From positions 1,019,404-1,083,403 of the forward strand of contig NZ_CM020866.1 in assembly GCF_009866525.1 (NCBI RefSeq): a DNA stretch of 64,000 nt. The letters run 5' to 3'. The position numbers were made by a program, and so were the translations under genes. Below are positions 10,173 through 22,400 of the stretch, piece by piece. How positions within the stretch are numbered: the first letter of the stretch is position 1; every line of letters begins with the position of its first letter. Source of the stretch: Spiroplasma poulsonii. GTDB lineage: Bacteria > Bacillota_I > Bacilli_A > Mycoplasmatales > Mycoplasmataceae. The notes under the pieces are model-generated. The model worked only from the letters and a program-made list of their open reading frames with translations, was not told the origin of the DNA and searched no databases.

Positions 10173-10393
10173 AATACCCTCGTTAATACTATAAAGTTAT
10201 TTCAAATAACTCTTGAATTAATCAGCTAATTAAAAAAAGTTTAAAAACCTTATACTATGTCATTTTGTCAAACACATCGTGGTGGAGATATGCCTCTATT
10301 AAATATCATTAATATTCCACATTTTTTTGATTTATTTATTATAAAAAGTAGCGAAAATATTAAGAAACATAAATTGGTCTTTTTTTACTATGA

Positions 10394-10399
10394 TATAAT
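10394..10399 (+). promoter_or_regulatory. -10 box of the PAP2 gene
   Basis: A perfect TATAAT lies only 6 bp before the ATG, so the transcript would be almost leaderless. There is no Shine-Dalgarno site in this gap, which fits leaderless initiation. No good -35 is seen. Confidence 0.45.
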
Positions 10400-10405
10400 A
10401 CTTTT

Positions 10406-11716
10406 ATGAATATATTAAATTTTAAGAGAAAACCAAAGAAAGAGTTTTATGCTAACGGTTCTGCATTTATTAATAAAAATAGTAAACACAAAATTATTTT
10501 TAAAATATTAAAAATTATTGCATTAACTGTTGTTATTACCCTTTTTATCGTAGGAAGTATTTGCGATAGACCAATTGCAAAAGCGATTGGTGATTTAAAT
10601 GATAATGGCCCTGTCAGTTGGTTGAGTTTATTTTGAGATAAACTAGCTTATACAATGACAGCCCCATTTATGTTTGCAGGAGCTGGAATCTTGTTAGAAA
10701 GTTTAAATATAAAATATAAAGCAAAATTTAAATTTTTAAATATTATTATCATAATAGTTTATGCCCTATTTATAATTTTATTTACATTAATTATTAGTAG
10801 AATGATCTATCAACAAGCAACCTTTGATGCTTTTAGTGGTAAAGGAAGAGACTATTGATTTGGTCTTGATGGAACAAATACGATTATAGTAATGACGATT
10901 CAACTTAGTATTGAAGTTATATTAATGTGTAGGACTGCTTGATTCTTAAGAGTTAAATTTTCAAAAAGATATGATTTGTTAACTAATAATTATTGAATTG
11001 ATGCCCTAAAAATATTTGTCGTATTCGGTCTTTTTGGTGTTACTTTTGACCCAATTTTAAAAACTTTTTTTGGAAGACCCTATTGAGTTCATGTTGATTA
11101 TCAATATGTTATTGATAACTTACCAAGCAATTGAACAAACAAACCAACTAATATAGTTAATGCACAATATTTAGATTGATGACAAATTCAAGAATTTAAA
11201 GCTGAATACTGAGATTTCTTATTGGGTAAAAGTGGCGAAGGAAATCATTTTTGAAGTGACAAGGCATTTCCATCTGGCCATATGAATTCATCATCAATGC
11301 CCGTTTATGGATTCTTACTATATTTCATGAATGAAAAACGTAAACAAAATATTGTTTGATGAAAATGATTAATATTTGGCTTCTTTATTGCCGATGTTGC
11401 GATGATGGGATTTATGCAAATTATTTCAAGAACACATTATTTAACAGATTTAATGTTTAGTTTAATTGTTTTATTAATATGCTTTAAAGGGGTAGCTTAT
11501 CTCGTTGATCATGTCATTTATAAAATTTTATCATTCATTTGAAACAAACAAAATAAAACATATAACATGTTTGAATGAAATAATGGTAAAAGAACAGTTT
11601 TATTTATTAATATTGATGGTGTTTTATGAATTGTAGCAAAAGTTAGAACTTCTAACATTAACAAATCTAAAAAATATAAATATTGACATAAAGATAATAC
11701 TATTTATAAAGAATAG
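10406..11716 (+). CDS. PAP2-family membrane phosphatase
   Basis: A 436-aa membrane protein, open only with TGA as Trp. The three PAP2 motifs are visible in order: KTFFGRPYW (about 216-224), KAFPSGHMNSSS (about 288-299) and SRTHYLTD (about 350-357), including the catalytic His residues. About six membrane spans surround them. Family members remove phosphate from phosphatidic acid, diacylglycerol pyrophosphate or polyprenyl pyrophosphate. In an organism without a wall, phospholipid turnover is more likely than undecaprenyl recycling. The C-terminal 60 residues are hydrophilic and have no motif. It is divergent from the small gene to its left and convergent with the operon to its right. Confidence 0.85.
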
Positions 11717-11754
11717 GAACTATCTATTATTTTCTAAATAAACTACAAAAAAAT

Positions 11755-11790
11755 AAAAAAATAAGAAGAAAAAAACCTTCTTATTTTTTT
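11755..11790. terminator. Bidirectional terminator
   Basis: A 13-bp stem (AAAAAATAAGAAG / CTTCTTATTTTTT) with A-run and T-run on either side lies between two convergent genes. Its right arm overlaps the stop codon of the minus-strand operon. Confidence 0.8.
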
Positions 11791-13007
11791 ATAACTGATT
11801 TAACTGTTTCATCAACAGTTGACTTTAAGGTTAATTCATACATTATCGTATCATTAACGTTTCGTGGTACAACTAACATAATCTCATATTCAACACCATT
11901 ATCAATCATTCGATCACCAACTTGATACACCGTTTGAAACTCAACCAGATTCTTCCCATTGTCAGTTGTATAATCATAATCATTTAAATTAAAACCAACT
12001 TTTTCACGAAAGGCTTTATCCTCAATAACTGTTGGGTCATTAAATTCTAATGGAAAAGCTTTAAAAGCTTCTTCATTTTCGGTTTGATTATCATCTAATT
12101 CTAAATCAGGTTCTGCTTCTAACTCTTCTTTAATTTTTTTTCGATCAAAAATTGAACTTAAAGAGAGTTTTTTCTCACTTTTTGTTTCTGTTAACATTTT
12201 TGTTGATAGAAATTGTTGCGTTGGAAAATCATTAACAAAATTTGTATCACGTTTTGGCATAATATATTCGGTTGGTTTAACCAAACTAATTGGTCGTTCA
12301 ATCCCACTGTTTGTTCGTTCAAACTCATCACGATCAACTGTTTTTAACATTTCAACGTGTTGCTGCTGCTGTCCTAATTTTTCTTGAATTACATTTAAAT
12401 CATGACCAAACCGTTCAATTTGTTCTTCGCTAACTTGGTTTGAAGAAACCTTTGCTTTTGGGGTAATTAATCCCGTAAATTTTTTTAAAGCCTTTACATC
12501 ATTATTTAATTTAATTAAATAATCTTGCACTTGGTTCATATTAGTTTTTAAATCATTTAATAATTGATTATCTTCGTTTTTAACTATTGGCGGTGTTGAT
12601 GGCAGTGATTTTGTTGCTTTTTGCCAAGTTAATAAGCATACTATAATTGTAATTAAAAAACTAAATCCACAGACAGGAACAAGGAATATTAAGAAAGAAT
12701 AACCAACTTGGTATAAAGTTACAAAATTAGTTGTTAATATTTCCATATTATTTTGGTTAATAATTTTCATTGAGAAAATAAAATTAATACCATATTGGAT
12801 TAACCAAAAAGCTGATGGAAAATCTGCAACAACAATAGTTGCTTTACCATAGGCATTAGTTCCTGATAAAACAAGGGTTTGGTTATTAACAAGTAATCGA
12901 TGGATTTGATTTCCAGCAATGACAATTAAAATGATTGATAATAATAGAAACAAAAGCATGAAAATAAAAAAGATAAGAAAAGTAATTTGTGTTTTTGTCA
13001 GTTTCAT
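11781..13007 (-). CDS. Membrane protein with cytoplasmic coiled coil, 408 aa
   Basis: Not recognised by name. Two membrane spans are visible (about residues 9-32 and 98-125) with an extracytoplasmic loop of about 65 residues between them. They are followed by a hydrophilic region with coiled-coil character (about 145-225, repeated Gln/Leu/Asn), an acidic stretch (LEAEPDLELDDNQ) and a compact C-terminal part. The start overlaps the pepP stop as TAATG, so it is translationally coupled as the last gene of the operon. Confidence 0.7.
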   Translation of the reverse strand: MKLTKTQITFLIFFIFMLLFLLLSIILIVIAGNQIHRLLVNNQTLVLSGTNAYGKATIVVADFPSAFWLIQYGINFIFSMKIINQNNMEILTTNFVTLYQVGYSFLIFLVPVCGFSFLITIIVCLLTWQKATKSLPSTPPIVKNEDNQLLNDLKTNMNQVQDYLIKLNNDVKALKKFTGLITPKAKVSSNQVSEEQIERFGHDLNVIQEKLGQQQQHVEMLKTVDRDEFERTNSGIERPISLVKPTEYIMPKRDTNFVNDFPTQQFLSTKMLTETKSEKKLSLSSIFDRKKIKEELEAEPDLELDDNQTENEEAFKAFPLEFNDPTVIEDKAFREKVGFNLNDYDYTTDNGKNLVEFQTVYQVGDRMIDNGVEYEIMLVVPRNVNDTIMYELTLKSTVDETVKSVIKK

Positions 13008-14104
13008 TAAATTAAAATTAAATCACGCTTTGCTTCTGTTAAAAGTTCATAACCATTTTCTGTTACTAAAATATCATCTTCAATGCGAACACCACCGACA
13101 TCAGGAATATAAATCCCGGGTTCAACAGTAATGATCATCCCCGGTTCTAAAGGAACATTACAAAATGGTGATACTCGTGGAAACTCATGAATTTCAATCC
13201 CAACCCCATGCCCAGTTGAATGGGTAAAGTATTGACCATAGCCTTTACTTGTAATATAGTCACGACAAATTTTATCAATTGTTGCAGTGCTAACACCTGG
13301 TTTGATTGCTTCAATCCCTTGTTTTTGTGCTTGATAAACAACATCAAAGATTTCTAGCATTTGTGGTGAGGGTTTTCCTAACCCAATCGTACGAGTAGTA
13401 TCAGAACAATAACCATTATAAATACAACCAAAATCAATTGTAATTAATTCGTTATTTTCAATCACTTTATCTGTTGCACGACCATGTGGTAATGCTCCCC
13501 GTCAGCCCGAAGCAACGATTGTGTCAAAACTTGGTTTATCGGCTCCTTCCTCAATAAAACTATTAATAATAATTTGTTCAACTTGCCGTTCCGTCATTCC
13601 TGGTTTAATATTTTTAATTACATTATTAATAGCAATATCACCGATTGCACAGGCTTGTTTTAACACATTAATTTCCTGGTTTGATTTAATTGTTCGTAAC
13701 TCAGAAAAATCAACTGGTTTTAATTCAATCGTTGCTAAACTTACTGCTAAATTTTGATAAGTTAAATATGTTAAATAATCGCTTTCAAAAGCTAATACTT
13801 TGACTTTGTTTTTCGTTAAATCATTTTGTAACATTCCAAAAAAACCACCAGCATTATTTGTTGTCATTTCCTGAACATTAGTTACATTTTTGGCTTGTTT
13901 TTTTCCGACCGTAATATATCTACCATCTAAATACAAAATTAATTCATTTTTTGTAAATAACAGATATCCTTCTGATGATTCAAACTCAGAAAATCAAAAA
14001 CGATTAACTGTTGAATGAAACAAGATCCCATCAACTTGATGTTTTTTTAAGTATTGCTCTAGTTGTGCTTGTTTATTTAATTTGAATTTAACATATTCTT
14101 TCAT
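13007..14104 (-). CDS. pepP: Xaa-Pro aminopeptidase (M24 family)
   Basis: The enzyme removes N-terminal residues before proline in the cytoplasm and recycles peptides. The 365-aa chain has the creatinase-like N-domain (about 1-130) and the pita-bread M24 domain. The metal ligands are visible: the Asp of TIDFG and of CSDTTRT, His of GHGVGIEIHE, Glu of EPGMIITVEPG and Glu of VRIEDD. The frame crosses TGA codons read as Trp. An AAGGAGAGGG site precedes the chosen ATG. It lies 66 bp after dxs and overlaps the next gene by one base. It could be an aminopeptidase P or a prolidase; the N-domain and length favour the former. Confidence 0.9.
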
Positions 14105-14170
14105 ATTCCCTCTCCTTTTTCATATATATAAATTTAACCCTTATTGTCCTAGAATACAAGGTTTTTTTAT

Positions 14171-15949
14171 TTAATTAATTAAATTTTGTAAAATTTCTTC
14201 CAGAAGATTACTGTTATTTTTACCTAAGCCGTTTTGATAACCATAATGAGTAATGGTTGTTTTATGCCGTGGTAAAAAATCAATAATTTTTGCATATAGT
14301 CCTGTCTGGTTAATAACTTCTTCAAAAACAATAATTTGTTGATAATTATCTGCACTAATTTGTCCTAACATTGTTTTATCGACGGGATTAATAAATCTTG
14401 CATTAACAAGGTTAATTTTATTAGTTGCTAATTTAGTAATAATGTTTTGTGCTTTTAAGACATTATTACCATAAGTTATTAATAAGATTGATGCATCGCT
14501 ATTATTAATAACATATTCTCAATCACCAAGGTTAAATTCTTTTATTAAAGGTTGTGTAACAATCCCACTTTTTGGATAGCGAATAAAAAATGGGTTTTGT
14601 TTGTTTGCAAGAGCTAATTTAAACAAGTGATCAAATTCACCAGTTGTTGCTGGTTGACTAATAATTGGAATATCACCCATACTATTTAAAAAACCAACAT
14701 CATAAATACCATGATGACTATCACCATCACCAGGGGATAAACCAGCACGATCAATTAAAAAAATAACAGGTAACCGGTTACGAACAACATCATGTAAAAT
14801 TTGATCATAAGTTCTCTGCAAAAAACTAGCATACATACTAACAACAACTTGGTGATGATCTAACGCAAAACCAGATGCTAATGTAATTGCATGTTCTTCT
14901 GCTAAACCAACATCAATACAATATGGTGCATTTTTTATCATAAACTCTTCTAAGTAAATCGAAGCTTGCATTGCTGCTGAAATAAAATAAAATTTCTCCG
15001 GAACAGTTTGAAAAACTTTTTCAACTGTTTGGGCAATATGATAACTTCATTCACTATTTTTGGTATCTTTTAAACTATATGAATGATACTTTTCTTGTTC
15101 TGCTTGGGTTAAACCATAACCATAACCTTTTTTCGTTTTGACATGAACAATAACACTACTTGAACTTTTTTTTGCTTGGCGAAAACTTTTTCTTAGTTTC
15201 CGAAAGTGATGGCCATCAACAGTGCCAATATAATCTAAGTTAAATCCAGCAAATAATCCTGGGATTGCAAAACTACGAATAATTTTTTCCACTAATAAAT
15301 GCACTAACCATAGTAATGTTAATGGTGGAATGTAGTGTAATACTTTTGAAATCTTACTAGCACTACGATATAACCATCCTGTTCGAACTTTACTAACTGT
15401 TGTATGTAAAATATTAACATTTTTTGAAATACTCATTCCATTATCATTTAAAACAACAATAATTTTATTTGAAATTAATCCTAAATGAGTCAAAGCTTCT
15501 AACGTTAAACCATTTGTAAACGATGCATCACCAATTATACAAATAATATTATTATATTTTGGATTATAACTATAAGCAATTGCCGTTGATAAACCCGTTC
15601 CAGCATGTCCATTTGAAATATAATCATATTTACTTTCATTAACGTGCTGAAATGCTGCTAAACCATCAGGTAACCGAATTGTTGAAAAATGGGTTTTTCG
15701 ATCAGTTAAAATTTTGTAAGCATAAGTTTGATGACCAGTATCAAAAATAATAATATCATTGTTGTCAATATCAAATGTCTTTAATAAACTAATTGTTAAT
15801 TCAACTGTTCCTAAATTACTAGCTAAATGACCCCCATTTTTAGTTACTGTTTCAATAATCAGCTGGCGAACATCATTAGCTAATTCAATTAATGCTTTTG
15901 TTTTCAAATCCTTTAGATCATAATGACTCTGATAATCTCTTAACTTCAT
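14171..15949 (-). CDS. dxs: 1-deoxy-D-xylulose-5-phosphate synthase
   Basis: This thiamine-diphosphate enzyme joins pyruvate and glyceraldehyde-3-phosphate, the first step of the MEP isoprenoid pathway. The 592-aa chain is continuous in code 4. It shows GHQTYAYKILTDR, GHAGTGLSTAIAYS, the ThDP site GDASFTNG…NDNGMSIS, and in the pyrimidine domain DRAGLSPGDGDSHHG. E. coli Dxs has 620 residues. The ThDP motif reads GDAS rather than GDGA and NDNG rather than NDNE, an unusual but conservative change. It follows the xseAB pair, as in many Firmicutes. With transketolase elsewhere in the window, it links pentose metabolism to isoprenoids. Confidence 0.9.
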
Positions 15950-15962
15950 CTTCTAACCTCAC

Positions 15963-16637
15963 TTAATATTTTTGTAAAAAATAATTAATTTGCTGTACAA
16001 AATTGTTGAAATATAATGGCGTAATTTCACCAATTAAATAATGACAATTAGCTGTTACATCTAATTTAATTTTATAAATTTCAACATTCGCACTATCTTT
16101 AAATAGTTTTTTCATTACTGTTAAATTAATTAAAAAAACAAGATAATATCCATAATCAAAGTACAATTTAGCATTACGTTTTTTCATAAAAGGTTGATAA
16201 AAAATATTGGCAATAAAATTATATAGCAAATCAAAACGATAGTATTTTGCAATACTTGGATCATCAATTTTAACATTCGCAAAAATTTCTTTTTCATGAT
16301 TAGTATCAATTTTATTAACTAAAATTTTTTGTTCCAATTCTTTAATAACTTTTAAAATCTGAATTTCTTCTCCTTTTACTCCCGGATGTCGAACATATTG
16401 CATATGATAATAAATTAAAACTAACCTAATTAAAATAATACTATCAAAATATTCTTGTTCATCAAAGTTATTTAATCGTAATAAATAAACAAAATTCTTA
16501 ATTAAAATATCTTTTTCATCAAATGTTTTAAAGTCTTTTAAAACAACTGAACTTAATTTCAATTTAAATAATTTTTTTCTAATTTTATTATTATTTTTTT
16601 TAACTCAGCCACTTCGTTCAAAAATTTGTCCTGCCAT
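15963..16637 (-). CDS. Hypothetical protein, 224 aa, between xseB and dxs
   Basis: I do not recognise it. The ATG at 16637, not an internal Met, is chosen because it lies 6 bp after the xseB stop and the TGA in SGWVKK is Trp. The product is hydrophilic with a basic N-terminus (KKNNNKIRKKLFK) and several aromatic-rich helices; no membrane span. In related operons ispA often sits here, but the aspartate-rich DDxxD motifs of prenyl transferases are absent, so I do not make that call. Confidence 0.65.
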
Positions 16638-16643
16638 AATAAA

Positions 16644-16865
16644 TTATTCTTCATCAACTTTAAAATCAGTCGGATTATTATTTTTCACAATTTTAGTGAC
16701 TTTATCTTTAATATCTTGTAATTTAGTTTCTGCTAATTTAGTTAATTTAATTCCTGTTTCAAAAGCATCAATCGCTTGATCTAATGGTAACTGATTATTT
16801 TCTAAATCATTAACAATTTGTTTTAATTGTTCTAAAACTTGTTCAAATGATTTATTATCTGCCAT
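16644..16865 (-). CDS. xseB: Exodeoxyribonuclease VII small subunit
   Basis: The 73-aa helical protein has the XseB pattern: [17 protein letters not shown], then [18 protein letters not shown]. It binds XseA to form the ssDNA exonuclease. The start MADNK overlaps the end of xseA by 11 bp, so the two are coupled. Confidence 0.9.
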   Translation of the reverse strand: MADNKSFEQVLEQLKQIVNDLENNQLPLDQAIDAFETGIKLTKLAETKLQDIKDKVTKIVKNNNPTDFKVDEE

Positions 16866-18147
16866 TTTCTTCACTATCCTTCTTAATTGTTTGTACAACT
16901 GACTGAATAATTCCATCTTGCACACGTGTCATAATTATATCATTATTCGTTACTTGTTGAATTGATGTTAACACATTTTTATTGTTATTATAAGTAATAC
17001 TATATCCTCGCGTTAGTGTTTTTAACGGACTTAATAAATCTAATTTACTTAATAAATTATTTTTTTTATATTCAATTGCTACCATTTGTTGTTGCATTAA
17101 TGTAATTAACCTTTGATAATAGGTTTGAATAACATTCTTGTTTGCTAAGAAAAAATTTTCTTGACAAACATTAAACTGTTTTACTAATAATTGATAAGAA
17201 TGTTCTTGTTGTGCATACAATGCTTGCGGTTTTGTTAAAACATAACCATTCCTTAGTTCTGCTACTTTATCTGCTAATTTATCAACTTTTGTTTTAATCG
17301 TTGTTATTAGAATACGTTGTTGTTGTTTTAAAAAATTCATTAATTCTTTTTGATCTGGTGTTGCTAGTTCTGCCGCTGCGGTTGGTGTTGGTGCTCGTAA
17401 ATCACTAACAAAATCTGCTAAGGTAAAGTCAATTTCATGACCAACCGCTGAAATAACAGGAATTGTTGCTTGAAAAATTGCTTCAACAACTTCCAATTCA
17501 TTAAAAGCTCACAAATCTTCAATACCACCACCACCACGGCCAACAATCAAAGTATCAATTTTAGGTTTAAAAGCTAAAGCTGCTTTAATGTTTTTGCGAA
17601 TATCGTGTTTTGCATCTTCTCCTTGCACTAAGCTTGGAAATAAATAAATGTTAGCTTGAGGGTAACGTCGATGAATCGTAGTAATAATATCACGAATGGC
17701 AGCTCCAGTTGGAGCGGTAATAACCCCAATATTAGTTGGAAACTGAGGAATTGGTTTTTTTAATGACTGATCAAATCATCCTTTTTTGCTTAATTCTTGT
17801 TTTAACGCTTCATATTTTAAGAACAAGTCCCATACCCCATGCAAAGATAAAGTAACAACTTGTAAACTATATGTTCCCTGTGGCTCATATACTTTAATTG
17901 AACCAGTCGCAACAATTTTTAACCCTTCTTTTAATTTAAACTGTAAATTTTTAGCATTAAATGCAAACATAATTGCTCGAATTTGTGCTTTATCATCTTT
18001 AATCGTAAAATAAATATGTCCTGATGAATGGTTTGCAATATTAGAAATTTCACCTTGTAAAGAAATATTAATAAAATTAGGATTTTGTTCAATTGATGTT
18101 TTTAAATAAGCATTAACTTCACTAACCGTATAAATATTTTTACTCAT
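16855..18147 (-). CDS. xseA: Exodeoxyribonuclease VII large subunit
   Basis: This is the catalytic subunit of the nuclease that degrades ssDNA in repair. The 430-aa chain starts with an OB fold ([10 protein letters not shown]…[11 protein letters not shown], about 20-60) and continues into the catalytic domain with [29 protein letters not shown] and [23 protein letters not shown], all standard. The C-terminal part is coiled coil and ends with LTRGYSITY. The ATG giving [12 protein letters not shown] is chosen because it matches the family N-terminus. It heads the operon. Confidence 0.93.
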
Positions 18148-18198
18148 AAAACTTCTCCACAAGCCATTCTCTTCCAATTAATAATATCATTGAAAAGA

Positions 18199-18229
18199 AT
18201 AAAAATTAGTTTATTTTTAAACTAATTTT
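18199..18229 (-). terminator. Terminator of the lipoprotein-permease operon
   Basis: An AAAATTAGTTTA / AAACTAATTTT inverted repeat with a short loop is followed by T-rich DNA. It begins at the stop codon of the last lipoprotein and separates this operon from xseA. Confidence 0.7.
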
Positions 18230-19448
18230 AATAAATATTATTAACTTCTTCTAACTGATCATGATTGATTCGAAGCATTTTATTATTTTGTTCATCAATA
18301 AGATAACTACGAATATTATTTGTTGTTTCTTTTTCATTAATAATTTTTTTTAATAAAAAAGTTTGGTTTAAGTAATCAATTTGGTATAAATTCCCGAGTG
18401 TTGTCATAAGATATGTTACACCTTTTGCGGTAAATAATGAATTTGTTGTTAAATATTCTTCGCCAGGACTAAATCCTTGTTTTAAATTAAGAAAAATTGG
18501 CGTTGTTAAATCTAAAATTCAATCAGAACCATCATATTGTAACTGAAATAAAATTGGATCTAAATTTTCTGTTGCTGGATTAATAACATCAGCATATAGT
18601 TTATTACGAATTTCAATGACTTGAATTAACGCAACGGTTAATAAATTTCATTGATCATGCCCTTGCACTTTAATTACTTTATATTCTGGTGAGGTTAATT
18701 GACCATTATTAACATTTTGGATTGCCATATATAATTGCTTCTTATTTTGAAAATGTTGCACAACATTAATTCGCATTGTATCATTTGGAATTTTGTTAAT
18801 GTTTTTTGGTCACATCATACGACCAAGTTGTAATAAGTTTTGATGATTAAGTGTATCACAATCTCACTGTAATAATTCCTGATCCGTTGTTTGATAACCT
18901 GTTGTTGTTTTTTCAATTGCAACGGCCCCCTGACTACCAAGACCTAATACACTATTATTAGTAATTTGAAAAGCACTACTTGTGGTAAAAACTAAATTAG
19001 GTTTAATGATTTTATCAGGAGCTAAATGTTTTAAAAATAGTCAAAATGATTGCTTAGTTAAAAACTCAAAACTATTATTAATATCATATTTTACTTCAAA
19101 AATTATTCCAACTGAAAAATTATGATCATCAAGAATTTGTCCATCCCGATTTAAAACACTTGTAATTTTAATATTACTAGGTGTAACACCATAAATATTA
19201 TTATCGCCACCAAATGCTTGATAAATAGTATTTACAGCATAAGTTTTACCTTCCGACAAGGTTACTTTGTTATTATCAGTTTCAATTTCTTGATATGTCT
19301 CAACTGTATTTGTAATCTTTTGAATCGCTAATGCTAAGGTATCTTTTTGAACCGGATATAAATTATCATTTGTTGCACAACTTATTAATGTTGAAGGTAA
19401 TCCCAACATTAATGTTCCAACTGTTAAAATTGTTCATATTTTTTTCAT
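18228..19448 (-). CDS. Lipoprotein, 406 aa, last gene of the permease operon
   Basis: A signal peptide with lipobox LISC (Cys24) is followed by a long extracellular chain with many Asn, Thr and aromatic residues. No catalytic motif is recognised. The last third contains short repeating strands (for example VTYLMTTLGNLYQIDYLNQTF) that look propeller-like, though I cannot confirm it. It starts 12 bp after the permease stop with an AGGAGATAGG ribosome site, so it is co-transcribed and probably works with the permease at the cell surface. Confidence 0.75.
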
Positions 19449-19460
19449 TAATCCTATCTC

Positions 19461-22400
19461 CTATTCATCACTTAAGGTAACGATTGTTTGAATTGGTAAC
19501 TGGTTAATTTTTCTTGTTGATAAAACAAAAGTTAAAGTAAAAATAAAACTAATTATTCCAAAAATAATAATAAATAATAGACATGGCATTGGTAAACTTA
19601 ATGGTAAATTAATCGCTTGTAAGCCGATTTTAAACGCAAAATAAACACTTGTTCAAACGAGAAAAAAACCTAATAATCACCCTAAAATTGCAAAAGGAAT
19701 AAAAATTGCCAAGGTCATACTATTAATTTCTCCGCGCCGGTAACCAAAAACCCGCATTAAAGCAATAAACTTAATATATCGTTCCATAAAAAAATCTGTC
19801 ACCAAGAAAATAATAATAACTGCTGTTAAAATAATAATTGATACTAATGCTCCTGCTAATACAGTCGTAAAATAGCTTAATTGATTAACAACTTGCTTTT
19901 TATTATGCAAATAATCAACTTTCCCAACGGCTGAACTAAAAAAAGTTAAACCATCACTCAACGCGTTATCGGCACTAATAGAAGATAAGACATAACGTTG
20001 AAATTGATCAGCTGGTTGAATTGCTTTCGTATATTTACCATTAAATCATTGCGGACTGTTTTGATAACCAAGGACTTGATTTCCTCATTTTTGATCTAAA
20101 AAAATCCGTGCTTGATCATAAGAATGTTGAATTCCAACAACTTTAAATTGATAATCAGATAAAACATTAAAGTTAGATGTAGTTACTCGCAATAACCCTA
20201 ATTTTAAGGATTGACCATACCAATTTTTACCAAAGCCACCATTTACTAAATCAATTAATGATTTTAAAGGATGGTCAAAGTTTAAATCATATGCCCCAAT
20301 AATATAGTTATTTTGTTTAATTTTAGTAACTTTATTATTCAACAAATCAATTTTAGTGGGACCACTTCCTGGATTAATATCAATTTTGTCCTGACTTCAA
20401 ACATGGGCATCAATCATATTAACTGGTAAATTTAATTTTAATCCACTAATTGAAGCATATGGTTGATTAACATTTGTTCCTCACTGGTCATTATTGGTTC
20501 CTGTTAATAAGGAGTTTGTTAAATGCGATAAATTCAAAGTTCAATGGTCATTTGTAACATTACCATTTTGATAAGTTCACCACTCTGGTTTAATGTCATA
20601 ATATTGTTGATCTTTGCCTAAATATTGTAATCGTGGTTGATTCGTATAAAAATTAATAATATCATTTGTTCTTAAATTATATTTTGTTGCTGCTGAATCA
20701 TTAATTGCAATTGGAATTGTTTTGCCTTGATTTGAAGGAGGTTCTTGTAGTTTTGTCTTTAATTTATTTGTAAAAACAACTTGGTTATCATTAACATCAA
20801 GACCATATGATGAAATTTGATTTTTTGCACTATCACGAATAATCCCGTTAACAGCAGCAATTTTTGTATCAAAACCAGTGAATAAACTATCTGTTTTTTG
20901 ATCATAAGCCATTGAGTTGAACCCAAAATTAAAACGTAACTGATATTTTTCATTTGCTGCTCATTTTTCCTTAATAACCGTTGGTAAAATCGTATTAGTT
21001 GCTTGTTCAATACAATATGATCATTTATGTCATGTTGTCCCGGCTGCTTCTGAATTTGAAACTGGTGATTGACCAAATAATTGTGGTAAAAAAGTACATG
21101 TTACTAATGATAATTGATTATCCAGTCGCGTCTTAATATTACTATCAGTTGGTAAATCATATAAATAACGTAATAACCCAACTGAAATATTGCTTCCTTT
21201 AAACACCGTCATGTTTTGTACTAACATATTAACAACAAACGAAGGATAAGATGTACTGTAATTAGGATTAGTTGCTAATTCTTGTAAAGTAATTCATTTT
21301 GTTGTATTATCTGCACCATGGGCATAAACATATGGGGCAATTGGCACATTTTCTAACTTTTGATAAATTGGGTCATTAACCCCGCCATAATCAGGAACAT
21401 CTTCACTAGGACTATCATAAAGTTCATACCGACTTAATGGATTATTATAAATAACATTTTGATAGTTCAATTCATTGGCATAATTTAAATTTTGATAATA
21501 TTGTTTACTTAAGGTTTTAATACTATTTGGAACCAAAGCTGCTAATGTAATCGTTCCAGTAGCAATAAAAGTTGTTATTAGGAACATAGTAACTGCTTTT
21601 CAACTTGCCCCTAATAACACTAACCGAAAGCGCGTTTTAAATAAACGATTAGTAAAATATAATGATAACCGACTAATTAATTTGTTTGGTTTAAAATCAC
21701 GATTTGGATTTATTAGTGCTAATACCTCCCGTCCCAATATAATACTACATTCAATAACAACAAGAACAAAAATAATACTTCCTGCCAAAAGGAAAAATAA
21801 TAATAATATTTGTCAATTAACAATAAAAGTACTTGGTAACACAAAATATTGTCCAAATAAGTTAATAATTGGCACCTGGAGTCCTAAACCAAGTAATCAT
21901 CCAATTGGTGTTGCAATAGCTAAAGCAGTTAAGAAATACATCAAATAGGACAATGCAATTTTAAAATTATTATAACCATTTGCTTTTAAGATACCAATTT
22001 GGCTACGTTGTTTTTCAATCATACTCTTTAATTGAATAAACAAAATAATCATAACAATAACAGCAAAAAAGATTACAATCCCAATTGTGACTAAATGATA
22101 AATTTTAATCGCATTATTTAACAATTGATAACGATTATTGACTAATTGGTTTGCATTAAACTTACTAAAACTAACATTATTAATAACATCAGTTTTATTT
22201 TGAAAGATTGCTCCAACTGTTTTTCCCAAACGATTAATATTATCAGCTAAATAAACCCGATAATAATTTAAATCAGGTTCCATATTATTTTGATTAGCAC
22301 CATGATATGTTAGTTGAACGGTACTGACATCTTGATACTGTTGACTAGTAAATCCTTCGTTATTGTAACCAAATAAACGATTAAACATTTGCGGGTGGAC

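Noticed and set aside
12919..13131. Plus-strand ORF over the pepP/membrane-protein junction
   Set aside because: Antisense shadow of two well-supported genes.
15963..16637. ispA (prenyl transferase) by position in the xse-dxs operon
   Set aside because: No DDxxD motifs and too short.
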